DNA of 64,000 nucleotides from contig JAFEEX010000001.1 in assembly GCA_018240895.1 (NCBI GenBank), positions 9,449 to 73,448 on the forward strand. Reading direction: 5' to 3'. Origin of the DNA: Pseudomonadota bacterium. Its GTDB lineage: Bacteria > Pseudomonadota > Alphaproteobacteria > Sphingomonadales > Sphingomonadaceae. The notes beneath the pieces are model-generated. The model was given only the letters and a program-made list of their open reading frames with translations, was not told where the DNA came from and ran no database searches. Positions 55,030-63,535 of this stretch are shown one piece after another (positions within the stretch are counted from its first letter, which is position 1; each line of letters starts with the position of its first letter). The position numbers and the translations under genes are program-made.

Positions 55030-56445
55030 TTGAGCGCGACAGATATCATTTCCTACGAGCCGGCAACCGGGGCCGAATTGTGGCGCGGACGCCGCGGCCA
55101 TGTCGATGAAGTGGTCGCCCGCGCCCGGCGCGCCTGGCCGGCCTGGGCCGCGCAGCCACTTTCCACCCGGATGGAACTGGTCCGCCGCTTTGCCAACGAA
55201 GTGCGCAAGGACAGCGACAAGCTGGCGACGATGATCTCGCGGGAAACCGGCAAGCCGCTGTGGGAAGCGCGCACCGAAGTTGAAAGCGTGATCAACAAGG
55301 TTGAAATATCGATCCACGCCTATGCCGACCGGACATCGCAGCGCAAGCTGGACAACGCGCTGCAGGGTACGGCATCGCTGCGCCACAAACCGCACGGCGT
55401 CATGGCGGTGCTTGGCCCCTACAACTTCCCCGCGCACCTGCCCAACGGCCACATCGTGCCCGCGCTGATCGCGGGCAATGCGATTGTCTTCAAGCCTTCG
55501 GAAAAAACCCCGGCCACCGGCGAAATGCTGCTGCAATGCTTCCACCGGGCGGGAATTTCGGCTGCGGTGGTGCAATTGCTGGTTGGCGGCCCGGAAGAAG
55601 GCCAGGCACTGGTGGCCCACGACGGGATCGACGGTGTGCTGTTCACCGGATCCGCCCATGCCGGCATTGCCATCAACCGCAGGCTTGCCGCGCGGCCTGA
55701 CAAGATCGTCGCGCTGGAAATGGGTGGCAACAATCCCATCGTGCTGTGGGACACCCCCAAGATAACCGATGCCGCGGCGCTCGTGATTCAGTCCGCCTTC
55801 ACCAGCGCCGGGCAGCGCTGCACCGCCGGACGACGCCTGATCATCAAAGCAAGTATGTACGATGCCGTTATCGGAGAAGTACGCCGTCTGGCTGACCGGA
55901 TCATCGTTGGCGCGCCGTTTGACGATCCCTCGCCGTTCATGGGGCCGGTGATTGACAACCTGGCGGCCGATGGCCTGACCGAAAGTTTCCTCTACCTGCT
56001 CAGCCACGGCGGCAAGCCGATCAAGCATCTGGTTCGCCCGCGTGATGATCTGCCGTTTCTTTCGCCCGCGATCATCGATGTCACGGCGGTAAAGGACCGG
56101 CCCGATGTCGAACTGTTCGGGCCGATGCTTCAGGTGATCAAGGTCAGCGATTTTGACGAAGCCATTGCCGAGGCCAACAGCACCCGCTTTGGCCTGTCGG
56201 CATCGCTGATCGGCGGAACGCCGGCTGAATACAACCGGTTCTGGGCCAATATCCGCGCCGGGGTGATCAACTGGAACCGCCCGACCAACGGCGCTTCATC
56301 ATCCGCGCCGTTCGGCGGGGTTGGCCTGTCGGGCAATCATCGCCCCAGCGCCTATTACGCGGCAGACTATTGCGCCTATCCGGTTGCCTCGACCGAAATG
56401 GACCAGCCCCGCGCGATGATTGGTGTTGGCCTGCGCGAAGCATAG
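55030..56445 (+). CDS. AstD-like succinylglutamate-semialdehyde dehydrogenase
   Basis: A 471-aa aldehyde dehydrogenase. The catalytic Cys lies in SAGQRCTAGRRL, the general-base Glu in ALEMGGNNP, and the cofactor region includes PYNFPAHLPNGHIVPAL and FKPSEKTPATGE. The sequence closely resembles AstD of the arginine succinyltransferase pathway, but no other ast gene is in the window, so its true substrate may differ. The start is a TTG at 55030 with a GGGGGCAGGA purine-rich site before it. Confidence 0.87.
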   Translation: MSATDIISYEPATGAELWRGRRGHVDEVVARARRAWPAWAAQPLSTRMELVRRFANEVRKDSDKLATMISRETGKPLWEARTEVESVINKVEISIHAYADRTSQRKLDNALQGTASLRHKPHGVMAVLGPYNFPAHLPNGHIVPALIAGNAIVFKPSEKTPATGEMLLQCFHRAGISAAVVQLLVGGPEEGQALVAHDGIDGVLFTGSAHAGIAINRRLAARPDKIVALEMGGNNPIVLWDTPKITDAAALVIQSAFTSAGQRCTAGRRLIIKASMYDAVIGEVRRLADRIIVGAPFDDPSPFMGPVIDNLAADGLTESFLYLLSHGGKPIKHLVRPRDDLPFLSPAIIDVTAVKDRPDVELFGPMLQVIKVSDFDEAIAEANSTRFGLSASLIGGTPAEYNRFWANIRAGVINWNRPTNGASSSAPFGGVGLSGNHRPSAYYAADYCAYPVASTEMDQPRAMIGVGLREA

Positions 56446-56455
56446 GTTTTATCGT

Positions 56456-57169
56456 TTAAATTTTGCTGGTTATCAGCGTTATTTCAGACAATTTGTCGTC
56501 ACGGAGTCGCGCCGCGACCGCATAGCTTACCCCGGCCCCGACGCCCTGCAACAGATCATCGCCGCCTTCGCTTGAACGGCGCACCGTGTGGCCGGTGGCC
56601 CGGGCGCGCATGGCATAAAATGCAATGACGTCCGCTGGGGCAACCGGGGTAACGAAAGACACGACCCGCAGCTTGCAGGTAGCCGAATCGACCCCGGCCG
56701 CCTGCCCGACGTGGCCCCGCGGATAGACATCAAACGGCGGTGCCAGCCGGGCCGCCCAGATCGCGCTGTAACCCATCGCCGCAGCACAGCCCTTGCCGCC
56801 CAGCGCCAGGGCATCGGCAATGGCAGGCGCGGTGATTGCCCGGTCAAGCCGCGAGGTGCCGCGGGTTTCCACCGGGTCCGGCGCGGCTGCGATGGGGCCG
56901 CCCGCCAGTTGCACCGCCTGCGCCTTTGCCGCGTCGATTTCTTCGCGGGATCGGCGTTCTGGCGGGATTTCCGCACTTGCCGGTCCGCCCCCGGTCAGCG
57001 CCGCGCCGCCCTGATTCTGGTTGGCAAGATCTGGATCAGTCATGATCGGATCGTTCAGCGCGTTGGTCACCGCCGGATCACGGTCGATATTGGGATCCGC
57101 CGCCGGATCGGTTCCGCCGCATCCGATCAGGGCCAGGGAAACAAACACTATCAGCCAGCGCGGCACCAT
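56456..57169 (-). CDS. Lipoprotein of unknown function
   Basis: A 237-aa protein with a lipobox ALIGC (Cys near residue 16), an acidic, Asn/Asp-rich linker and a C-terminal globular part beginning RLDRAITAPAIADALALGG. Two cysteines lie in the mature region (KGCAAAMGYS and ATCKLRVV). No known domain is recognised. The ATG at 57169 was chosen because the preceding 86 codons are the shadow of the structured RNA or leader. Convergent with the astD-like gene, 10 bases apart. Confidence 0.8.
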   Translation of the reverse strand: MVPRWLIVFVSLALIGCGGTDPAADPNIDRDPAVTNALNDPIMTDPDLANQNQGGAALTGGGPASAEIPPERRSREEIDAAKAQAVQLAGGPIAAAPDPVETRGTSRLDRAITAPAIADALALGGKGCAAAMGYSAIWAARLAPPFDVYPRGHVGQAAGVDSATCKLRVVSFVTPVAPADVIAFYAMRARATGHTVRRSSEGGDDLLQGVGAGVSYAVAARLRDDKLSEITLITSKI

Positions 57170-57227
57170 GGGCAGGATCAACTCCGATGAAGGCAACCCC
57201 GCCTTGTGCCGCAAGTTGACTGCCGGG

Positions 57228-57345
57228 TAAAGAAACGCCCCTGACCAATGGCCAGGGGCGTTTCCCGCAGCACCACGCGTGCGACCCAGTGCTGCGAAAT
57301 CCGGTTCCGCGCCTGTATCAGGGGAACCACAGTCTTGCATCTGCG
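57228..57345 (-). ncRNA. Candidate structured RNA or 5' leader ending in an intrinsic terminator
   Basis: On the minus strand three hairpins follow one another: GGTTCC..GGAACC with an inner CCTG..CAGG (57303-57328), CGCAGCAC..GTGCTGCG (57266-57296), and a 12-bp GAAACGCCCCTG..CAGGGGCGTTTC (57232-57264), which runs into TTTCTTT, a typical intrinsic terminator. A TTGCCG (57375-57380) and a TTCTAA (57352-57357) with 17 bases between would start transcription near 57345. The product would be about 115-120 nt. It could be a trans-acting sRNA or an attenuating leader of the lipoprotein gene, whose ATG is 62 bases beyond the terminator. It matches no RNA family I recognise. Confidence 0.45.
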
Positions 57346-57450
57346 CAGCCTTTAGAACCGCCGATCTGAATTTGCGGCAACGAATTCTTAAGCATACTGA
57401 AGGCTTTCCCGGGCTTGCCGCGCGCACCGTCTCCGCCTAGCGCGGCGACC

Positions 57451-58383
57451 ATGAAAGCACCCGCCACTTCGCGCACCGCCCCGGGCCTTGCCGGCGGCCT
57501 GCCCTATGCCATTGGGGCCTATACCATCTGGGGGCTTCTGCCGCTCTATCTGCGGCTGGTTCGCACCGTACCGCCGGTTGAATTCGTGGCATGGCGGATC
57601 ATCTGGACGCTGCCGTTCTGCCTGATCGTTGCGGCGATCATGAAGCAAGGGGCGGAATTGCGCGCGGTACTGGGCAATCGCCGTACCCTGGCGCGACTGA
57701 CGCTGAGCGCGACGCTGATCGGCGTCAATTGGACCATCTATGTCCTGGCGATTCAGGCCGGCCACTTTTTCGCCGCCAGCCTGGGGTATTACATCAATCC
57801 CATCGCCAATGTCCTGGCCGGCACGCTATTTCTGGGGGAACGGCTGACCGCCCGGCAATGGACCGCAGTGGCGCTGGCGACGGCGGGGGTATCATTGCTG
57901 GCCTGGGATGCCCGCGATATGCTGTGGATCAGCCTGTCGCTGGCTGCGTCGTTCTGCCTTTACGGTGTGATTCGCAAGGTGACCCCGGTTGGCGCACTGG
58001 CCGGGCTGACGATCGAATCGGCGGTGCTGATCATTCCTGCCGCTGCCGTGGCCCTGTGGTATGCGGCCAGTCCCGCCGGATCGAGTTTTGGCCAGTCTGC
58101 CGGGTCAAGCCTGCTGATCATGTTCGCCGGGGTGGTAACCGGCGTGCCGCTGATGCTGTTTGCAGCGGCGGCGCGGCGGATGGACTATTCCACGCTTGGC
58201 ATGGTTCAGTTCATCGCCCCCACAATGGTGTTCGTGATGGGGCTGACGCTGTTTCACGAACCGCTGCGCCCGGTGCAACTGGCCTGCTTCATGGCAATCT
58301 GGGTGGCGATCGCGGTGTTTGTGTGGGATCTGCTGGCGCAGGGCAGCACGGCCAGGGCAACCGTTGCCGACGCGGAAATCTGA
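57451..58383 (+). CDS. rarD: EamA-family transporter RarD
   Basis: A 310-aa drug/metabolite exporter with ten transmembrane helices in two EamA repeats. PYAIGAYTIWGLLPLY, GVNWTIYVLAIQAGHFFAASLGYYINP and LGERLT are diagnostic of RarD. Substrate unknown. ATG at 57451. Confidence 0.92.
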   Translation: MKAPATSRTAPGLAGGLPYAIGAYTIWGLLPLYLRLVRTVPPVEFVAWRIIWTLPFCLIVAAIMKQGAELRAVLGNRRTLARLTLSATLIGVNWTIYVLAIQAGHFFAASLGYYINPIANVLAGTLFLGERLTARQWTAVALATAGVSLLAWDARDMLWISLSLAASFCLYGVIRKVTPVGALAGLTIESAVLIIPAAAVALWYAASPAGSSFGQSAGSSLLIMFAGVVTGVPLMLFAAAARRMDYSTLGMVQFIAPTMVFVMGLTLFHEPLRPVQLACFMAIWVAIAVFVWDLLAQGSTARATVADAEI

Positions 58384-58394
58384 ACCAAGGCGGT

Positions 58395-59435
58395 TCAGGC
58401 CAACCGCCAGCCCAGCACTTCCTCAGCATGGAACGGCACGATCGGCGTACCGCTGGCATCGATCACCGCCGGCACCGCGCACGCGCCGCGTTCCAGCGTT
58501 ATCGTCCCACCGTTGACCGGCAGGCCGTAGAATGCCGGACCGTTCAGGCTGGCAAAGCCCTCAAACCGGTCAAGCGCGTTCTCCTCGTCAAACACCGTGA
58601 CATAGCTTTCCAGCGCATAGGGCGCGTTGAAAATTCCGGCGCAGCCACAGGCGGATTCCTTGGCCGCGACGGCATGGGGCGCGCTGTCTGTGCCCAGAAA
58701 GAACTTGGCACTGCCTGACGTTGCCGCACGGCGCAGCGCCAGCCGGTGCTTCTCCCGCTTGGCAACCGGCAGGCAATAGGCATGAGGCCGTATCCCGCCG
58801 ACCAGCATGGCGTTGCGGTTGATATGCAGGTGCTGCGGCGTGATCGTTGCCGCAACATTCGGCCCGCTGGCCAGAACGAACTGCGCCGCTTCCTTGGTGG
58901 TAATGTGCTCGAACACCACCTTCAGCTCCGACAGGGCGCGGACCAGCGGGGCGAGCGTGCGTTCGATGAACACCGCCTCACGGTCGAAAACGTCGACATC
59001 GGCGTCGGTCACCTCGCCGTGAACCAGCAAGGGCATTCCGATCCGCGCCATCCGCTCCAGCGCCGGGCGGATAGCGGCAATATCGGTTACGCCGTGCGCC
59101 GATCCGGTGGTGGCGTGCGCGGGATAGAGCTTGGCCGCGGTAAACACGCCCTGCTGGTGACCGCGCGCCAGTTCATCCGGATCAATGCCGTCAGTCAGAT
59201 AGGCGACCATCAGCGGAGTAAAATCCACACCTTCCGGCAATGCCGCCAGAATCCGCTCGCGATAGGCGTCAGCCGCCGTGACCGTGGTGACCGGCGGGGA
59301 CAGGTTGGGCATCACGATCGCCCGGGCAAACTGCCGCGCGGTCCATGGCAGCACGCCCGCCATCACCGCCCCGTCGCGCAGGTGGACGTGCCAGTCATCA
59401 GGGCGGCGGATGGTGAGAGTCGCGGGGGCAGTCAT
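58395..59435 (-). CDS. pyrC: Dihydroorotase (class II, E. coli PyrC type)
   Basis: A 346-aa zinc amidohydrolase in pyrimidine synthesis that closes N-carbamoyl-aspartate to dihydroorotate. Metal ligands are in [10 protein letters not shown] (HxH), in the KLYPAHATT segment (carbamylated Lys), and in HGEVTD, FEHITT and DSAPH further on. Divergent from ygfZ with a 38-bp gap. Confidence 0.96.
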   Translation of the reverse strand: MTAPATLTIRRPDDWHVHLRDGAVMAGVLPWTARQFARAIVMPNLSPPVTTVTAADAYRERILAALPEGVDFTPLMVAYLTDGIDPDELARGHQQGVFTAAKLYPAHATTGSAHGVTDIAAIRPALERMARIGMPLLVHGEVTDADVDVFDREAVFIERTLAPLVRALSELKVVFEHITTKEAAQFVLASGPNVAATITPQHLHINRNAMLVGGIRPHAYCLPVAKREKHRLALRRAATSGSAKFFLGTDSAPHAVAAKESACGCAGIFNAPYALESYVTVFDEENALDRFEGFASLNGPAFYGLPVNGGTITLERGACAVPAVIDASGTPIVPFHAEEVLGWRLA

Positions 59436-59473
59436 GACTTCCCCTTAGTCATCCCGCACCCTATCTGTCACCC

Positions 59474-60187
59474 ATGACTGCAACCTGGCTGACTGACCGC
59501 GCGGTGATCCGCATTTCTCCGCTTGCCGATGGCGAGGATCTGCGCGCCTTCCTGCAAGGCTTGGTGACCAATGACGTGACCGGGCCTCTGCCAGTCTGGG
59601 CGGCGCTGCTGACGCCGCAAGGCAAGGTTCTGTTCGATTTTCTGGTCTGGGCGGAAGGCGCGGACCTGCTGATCGATTGCGAAGCTGCTGATGCCGATGC
59701 GCTGGTCAAGCGCCTTTCGCTTTACCGCCTGCGCCGCAAGATCGGCATCGCAATCGATCCCGCGCTGGGCGTCCACTGGCGGCCGGGGGACGGCCCTGTG
59801 CCAGACCCGCGTCTTGCCGCATTGGGGCAACGCTGGATTGGCTATGCCGAGGGTGAGAGCGCGGTGAGTGCCTGGCGCACACACCGCCTGTCGCTTGGGG
59901 TGTGTGAAGGCCATGGCGAACTGGCCGACCTGCTCTGGCTGGAATGCAACGCCGCCGATCTGAACGGGGTCAGCTTTACCAAGGGCTGCTACGTCGGCCA
60001 GGAAAACACCGCGCGGATGAACTGGCGCCAGAAGGTCAACCGCCGGCTGGTGGTGGTGCCGCAGGGCGATAGCGATCCGAAGCGCCAGCGGGCGGCTTAT
60101 CCCGATCTGGGGCTGGCGGTGGACCACCTGCGGGTGGAGGACATCAAGCCGGAATGGATGCCGGCGTGGATGGAAACGGGCGACTGA
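59474..60187 (+). CDS. ygfZ: Folate-binding Fe-S protein repair factor YgfZ
   Basis: A 237-aa tetrahydrofolate-binding protein of the GcvT-like family that assists Fe-S enzymes (for example MiaB) under oxidative stress. The diagnostic motif KGCYVGQEN is present near residue 172. The N-terminal GcvT-like fold begins RAVIRISPLADGEDLRAFLQ. Confidence 0.94.
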   Translation: MTATWLTDRAVIRISPLADGEDLRAFLQGLVTNDVTGPLPVWAALLTPQGKVLFDFLVWAEGADLLIDCEAADADALVKRLSLYRLRRKIGIAIDPALGVHWRPGDGPVPDPRLAALGQRWIGYAEGESAVSAWRTHRLSLGVCEGHGELADLLWLECNAADLNGVSFTKGCYVGQENTARMNWRQKVNRRLVVVPQGDSDPKRQRAAYPDLGLAVDHLRVEDIKPEWMPAWMETGD

Positions 60188-60199
60188 CGGGGCGCTGTT

Positions 60200-60799
60200 T
60201 CAGCACCCCGTTCCCGGCGCGACCACGATCCCGGCTTTCAGCGCGCCTTCGATCAGCATCGCCTCGGCCATGTCGCGGGCCGAAGTGCACGGCAGTTCAA
60301 GCGATTGCGATAGCGGGCCGCCCATCAGCGCGTCACCCAGCGCCATCAGCACCAGCGCGTGCGTAACCGGGCGCATCTTGCCCGAACCGAATTCGTCCAG
60401 ATCATCAACCAGATCGTGAATCACGTCGATAATCGGATCAAGCGCATCGTCATTGCCGCTGGCCAGCATCCACGTTGCGAGCGCCCCGCCGCCCTCCTTG
60501 TCGAAAGCGTCAAAGGTCAGGTCAACCACATCGCGCGCGCTGCCCACGCCCGAGCGACTGGCGATAACCGCATCCTCGATCGTGGCGCAGATCGTTTCGG
60601 CCAGATGCCGGGCCAGCGCCTTTTGCAGCCCTGCCGCCGAGCCGAAATGGTGGAGCAGGTTGGCGTGGGTACGCCCGATTCGCGCCGCCACCGCCTTCAG
60701 CGTTACCGCCTGCGGACCCAGTTCTATCAGCAACGAACGCGCGGCCTCCAGCGCGACGGTGCGGCTCTCTTCCTGGCTCAGGCGCTTTCTTATTGACAT
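60200..60799 (-). CDS. TetR-family transcriptional regulator
   Basis: A 199-aa regulator with an N-terminal helix-turn-helix (VTLKAVAARIGRTHANLLHHFGS, about residues 33-55) and a variable C-terminal ligand domain. The divergent neighbour is a metal-dependent hydrolase, the usual arrangement for local repression. The ligand is unknown; a fatty-acid-like compound would suit the neighbour's family. Confidence 0.9.
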   Translation of the reverse strand: MSIRKRLSQEESRTVALEAARSLLIELGPQAVTLKAVAARIGRTHANLLHHFGSAAGLQKALARHLAETICATIEDAVIASRSGVGSARDVVDLTFDAFDKEGGGALATWMLASGNDDALDPIIDVIHDLVDDLDEFGSGKMRPVTHALVLMALGDALMGGPLSQSLELPCTSARDMAEAMLIEGALKAGIVVAPGTGC

Positions 60800-60822
60800 A
60801 AGTGTAAGTAACCCCTAGGTGG
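60793..60822. promoter_or_regulatory. Short divergent promoter-operator of tetR and the hydrolase
   Basis: The two genes' start codons are 28 bases apart. Within and around the gap lie TTGACA (60793-60798), two tandem half-sites TAAGTG and TAAGTA (60799-60810), and AGGTGG as the hydrolase ribosome-binding site (60817-60822). The tight spacing means the regulator site must cover both promoters. Confidence 0.45.
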
Positions 60823-60827
60823 CGCTC

Positions 60828-61721
60828 ATGAACGCTCACACCACCTTCCCGCTCGACGTAGAACCCACCCTTGCTTCGGGCAAGCCGGTTCCGACCCCCG
60901 CCGATCTTACCATCACGGTGCGTGATGAACGTTTTGGCCGCACTACCAAGCCCGGCCGCTGGTGGCTTAATGGTGATCCCGTTGCCACCGCCTGGCACAA
61001 CGCGCTGTCCGCCACTTTCCCGCGGGGCGAGGCGTTCTTCATCGAAGCGGTCAAGGCCCACCGTGAAGGCGCGAACCCCAAGCTTGAGGCAGAGATTCGC
61101 GCCTTCGTGAAGCAGGAAATCAATCACACCCGCGAACACATCGTCTTCAACAAGGCCGCGACCGAGGCCGGCTATGACCTGACCGGGGTGGAACGCCGCC
61201 TGACAGAAACGCTTGAGCTGACCAAGGACCGCCCGGCGATCCTCAACCTCGCCGTGACCATGGCGCTAGAGCACTACACCGCGATGATGGCAGCGGAATT
61301 CCTTGCCAACCCCAAGCATTTCGCCGGGGCCGATCCCGAAACCGCGGCGATGTGGAAGTGGCATTCGATGGAAGAGATCGAGCACAAGGGCGTCGCTTAT
61401 GACACCTGGCTTCACGCCACCCGCGGCTGGACCCGGTGGAAGCGCTGGAAGGTCAAAAGCCTGATGATGCTGATCGTCACGGGCCGCTTCGTCAGGAACC
61501 GCTGGCAGGACACCATTGAACTGCTTCGCCAGGACGGAATCACCGGGCCGATGGTCCACGCCCGGATCGCCTGGTATCTGTTCGGCACGCCGGGCGTGAT
61601 GCGCCGCGTCTTCCCGGCCTGGTGCGCCTATTTCCTGCCGGGCTTCCACCCCTGGAACCACGATGATCGCGCGCTGATCGGCAAGGCGGAAAGCGAATTC
61701 CGCGACGCGGTGATGGCGTAA
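60828..61721 (+). CDS. COG3687-type metal-dependent hydrolase
   Basis: A 297-aa protein of the predicted metal-dependent hydrolase family (PF10118-type). It has a string of His/Glu motifs on helices: KQEINHTREHIVFN, MALEHYTAMMAAE and WKWHSMEEIEHKGVAYD, typical of a di-metal helical bundle. Members occur beside TetR regulators in many sphingomonads. Substrate unknown. ATG at 60828 with an AGG site 8 bases upstream is preferred over a GTG at 60819. Confidence 0.88.
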   Translation: MNAHTTFPLDVEPTLASGKPVPTPADLTITVRDERFGRTTKPGRWWLNGDPVATAWHNALSATFPRGEAFFIEAVKAHREGANPKLEAEIRAFVKQEINHTREHIVFNKAATEAGYDLTGVERRLTETLELTKDRPAILNLAVTMALEHYTAMMAAEFLANPKHFAGADPETAAMWKWHSMEEIEHKGVAYDTWLHATRGWTRWKRWKVKSLMMLIVTGRFVRNRWQDTIELLRQDGITGPMVHARIAWYLFGTPGVMRRVFPAWCAYFLPGFHPWNHDDRALIGKAESEFRDAVMA

Positions 61722-61751
61722 AGCCGCTCCCGATTGGGCTGACCTTGGGAA

Positions 61752-61835
61752 GCCCTTCCCATTTGGGGAGGGGCGATTCAATCTCAACAGCAACGGGCCC
61801 CGGCACCGGGTTTCCTCCCCGCCCTCGCGGGGAGG
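61752..61835. repeat. Palindromes of the CCTCCCC type between convergent genes
   Basis: Two hairpins, GCCCTTCCC..GGGAGGGGC (61752-61774) and CCTCCCCG..CGGGGAGG (61814-61835), fill the gap between the hydrolase and the GNAT. This resembles family C at 28294-28409, in the same convergent setting. Confidence 0.65.
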
Positions 61836-61841
61836 ATCAGT

Positions 61842-62417
61842 TCACGCCGCTCGCATGGCGGTCATCGATGCGCCCCCGCTCCCGTCACCGTCGCAGTCCG
61901 ACGATTGGCCAAGATGGATCGTGTGGACCACGGCAGGGCGGTCTTCACCCAGCGCAAGGCTGTAAGCCGGGCGGATTTCACCAGTGGGGCGGAAACCGAT
62001 CTTGCGCAGCACCCGGCCCGATGCCTGGTTGCTGGTAAAATGCTTCGCCACCAGTTTGCGATGGCCCAGCGTGCGGGCCAGCCGCAGAACCGCGCGCGCC
62101 GCCTCTGTGGCGAAACCCTTGCCCCAGTGGTCGCGGGCGATCCAATAGCCAAGCTGCACGTCGACGCCATCGTGGGCAAGGCCGGCGCTGCCGATGATCC
62201 GCGCCGGTTCGGCGCTGGTGGGCAGGGTAATCAGGAAGTGCGGGCAGCGCGAATCCTGCGGCTGGCTGGCGAAGTGGCGGGCATCGTCCGGCGTGTAGGG
62301 CCACGGCGCGCGGGCCAGGTTCTTCACCACCCGCTCGTCACCGATCTGCGCCAGCAGTTCTTCCCAATCCTCTGGCCAGCCTGGCCGAAGGAACAATCTT
62401 TCGCTGCGAATGAACAC
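61842..62417 (-). CDS. GNAT-family N-acetyltransferase
   Basis: A 191-aa acetyltransferase of the RimJ-like branch (Acetyltransf_3): FIRSERLFLRPGWPEDWEEL at the start, LGYWIARDHWGKGFATEAARAVL as the acetyl-CoA loop, and NQASGRVLRKIGFRPTGE. The GTG at 62417 has GGGAG 7 bases upstream and matches the family start; the longer open frame is not used. Substrate unknown. Confidence 0.9.
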   Translation of the reverse strand: MFIRSERLFLRPGWPEDWEELLAQIGDERVVKNLARAPWPYTPDDARHFASQPQDSRCPHFLITLPTSAEPARIIGSAGLAHDGVDVQLGYWIARDHWGKGFATEAARAVLRLARTLGHRKLVAKHFTSNQASGRVLRKIGFRPTGEIRPAYSLALGEDRPAVVHTIHLGQSSDCDGDGSGGASMTAMRAA

Positions 62418-62542
62418 GTCTTGTCTCCCGGTTCTCGCCCCGCCAGACGACCTAACCGCCTGAAGTGACAATGCCATTACGCCATGCGTCGGAACGGCTC
62501 CTTACCGGGCCGTCCTGCACAAGGTGTGCTGAGGGAGAGACG

Positions 62543-62572
62543 AAAAAAGGGAGACGGGTTGGCCCCTCTCCC
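62543..62572 (-). terminator. Intrinsic terminator of the rplU-rpmA operon
   Basis: On the minus strand GGGAGAGGGG pairs with CCCGTCTCCC (one mismatch, CCAA loop) and runs into six T residues. It lies about 65 bases after the rpmA stop. Confidence 0.85.
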
Positions 62573-62637
62573 TCGTTCTGCCGGTTTTGGTGCCGGCGGG
62601 GCCATCCCATCAGGGACAGCCCGTTATCGACTGTCCG

Positions 62638-62904
62638 TTATTCGGCGGCGACTGCCATGTCGATCGACACGTACTTGCGGCCAAGCTTGCCATCATGGAA
62701 TCGCACGCGGCCTGCGGTCAGCGCAAACAGGGTGTGATCCTTGCCGATGCCGACATTGGCGCCCGGATAGACGCGGGTGCCGCGTTGACGGATGATAATG
62801 TTGCCGCCGACCACTTCCTGGCCGCCAAACTTCTTCACGCCAAGGCGACGACCGGCCGAATCACGACCGTTACGCGACGAACCGCCTGCTTTCTTGTGTG
62901 CCAT
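62638..62904 (-). CDS. rpmA: 50S ribosomal protein L27
   Basis: An 88-aa ribosomal protein: [20 protein letters not shown] start, the KKFGGQEV loop, and [10 protein letters not shown]. The N-terminus is the mature form (no Firmicutes-type cleaved extension). Downstream of rplU in the standard operon. Confidence 0.98.
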   Translation of the reverse strand: MAHKKAGGSSRNGRDSAGRRLGVKKFGGQEVVGGNIIIRQRGTRVYPGANVGIGKDHTLFALTAGRVRFHDGKLGRKYVSIDMAVAAE

Positions 62905-62923
62905 GTCGAACTACTCCGGAATC

Positions 62924-63337
62924 TTATTCAGCGTCAGCGGCCTTGGCGGCCTTCTTGGCGGGAGCCTTCTTCGCCGGAGCTTCGGCGCCAGCAGCTTCTG
63001 CCTGGGGAGCGGCTTCCTTCTTGGCAGCCTTCTTTTCCTCACCACCAACCGCAAGAATGCGCAGCAGGGTCATCTGCTGGCGGTGGCCGTTGCGGCGGCG
63101 ATAGTTGTGGCGGCGACGCTTCTTGAAAACGATCACCTTTTCCGACTTCGCCTGAGCGATGATTTCGGCCGAAACGACCACGCCGGCCACATCCTTGATC
63201 TCGCCGCCGTCGCCGGCCAGCAGGACGTCACCCAGGGTGATCTTCTCACCGGCTTCGCCAGCCAGCTTTTCAACCGCGATCTTGTCTCCGGCGGCAACCC
63301 GGTATTGCTTGCCGCCCGTGCGCACAACTGCGAACAT
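62924..63337 (-). CDS. rplU: 50S ribosomal protein L21 with an Ala/Lys-rich tail
   Basis: A 137-aa ribosomal protein. The first 100 residues are the L21 domain ([31 protein letters not shown]). The last 35 or so are a low-complexity tail rich in Ala, Lys and Glu ([11 protein letters not shown]), longer than the roughly 103 aa of E. coli L21, as in many alphaproteobacteria. Its role is not known. Confidence 0.97.
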   Translation of the reverse strand: MFAVVRTGGKQYRVAAGDKIAVEKLAGEAGEKITLGDVLLAGDGGEIKDVAGVVVSAEIIAQAKSEKVIVFKKRRRHNYRRRNGHRQQMTLLRILAVGGEEKKAAKKEAAPQAEAAGAEAPAKKAPAKKAAKAADAE

Positions 63338-63535
63338 GGTGCTTTTATCCGTTCATTTCATCCAAACCGCCGGACATCGTGCCGACAGCGCGCCGCCCCC
63401 AACCCGAAGGAAGAGGCCCGGCAAGAAGCGCCGCCCCTAGTCCAAGCATCCCCCGGTGTCAACGGGGTGTCACCGACACAACGCACGGAAATGACTCCCG
63501 CTGGCAAGCGCCGCACACCGTGCTAAGGCGTGGCG

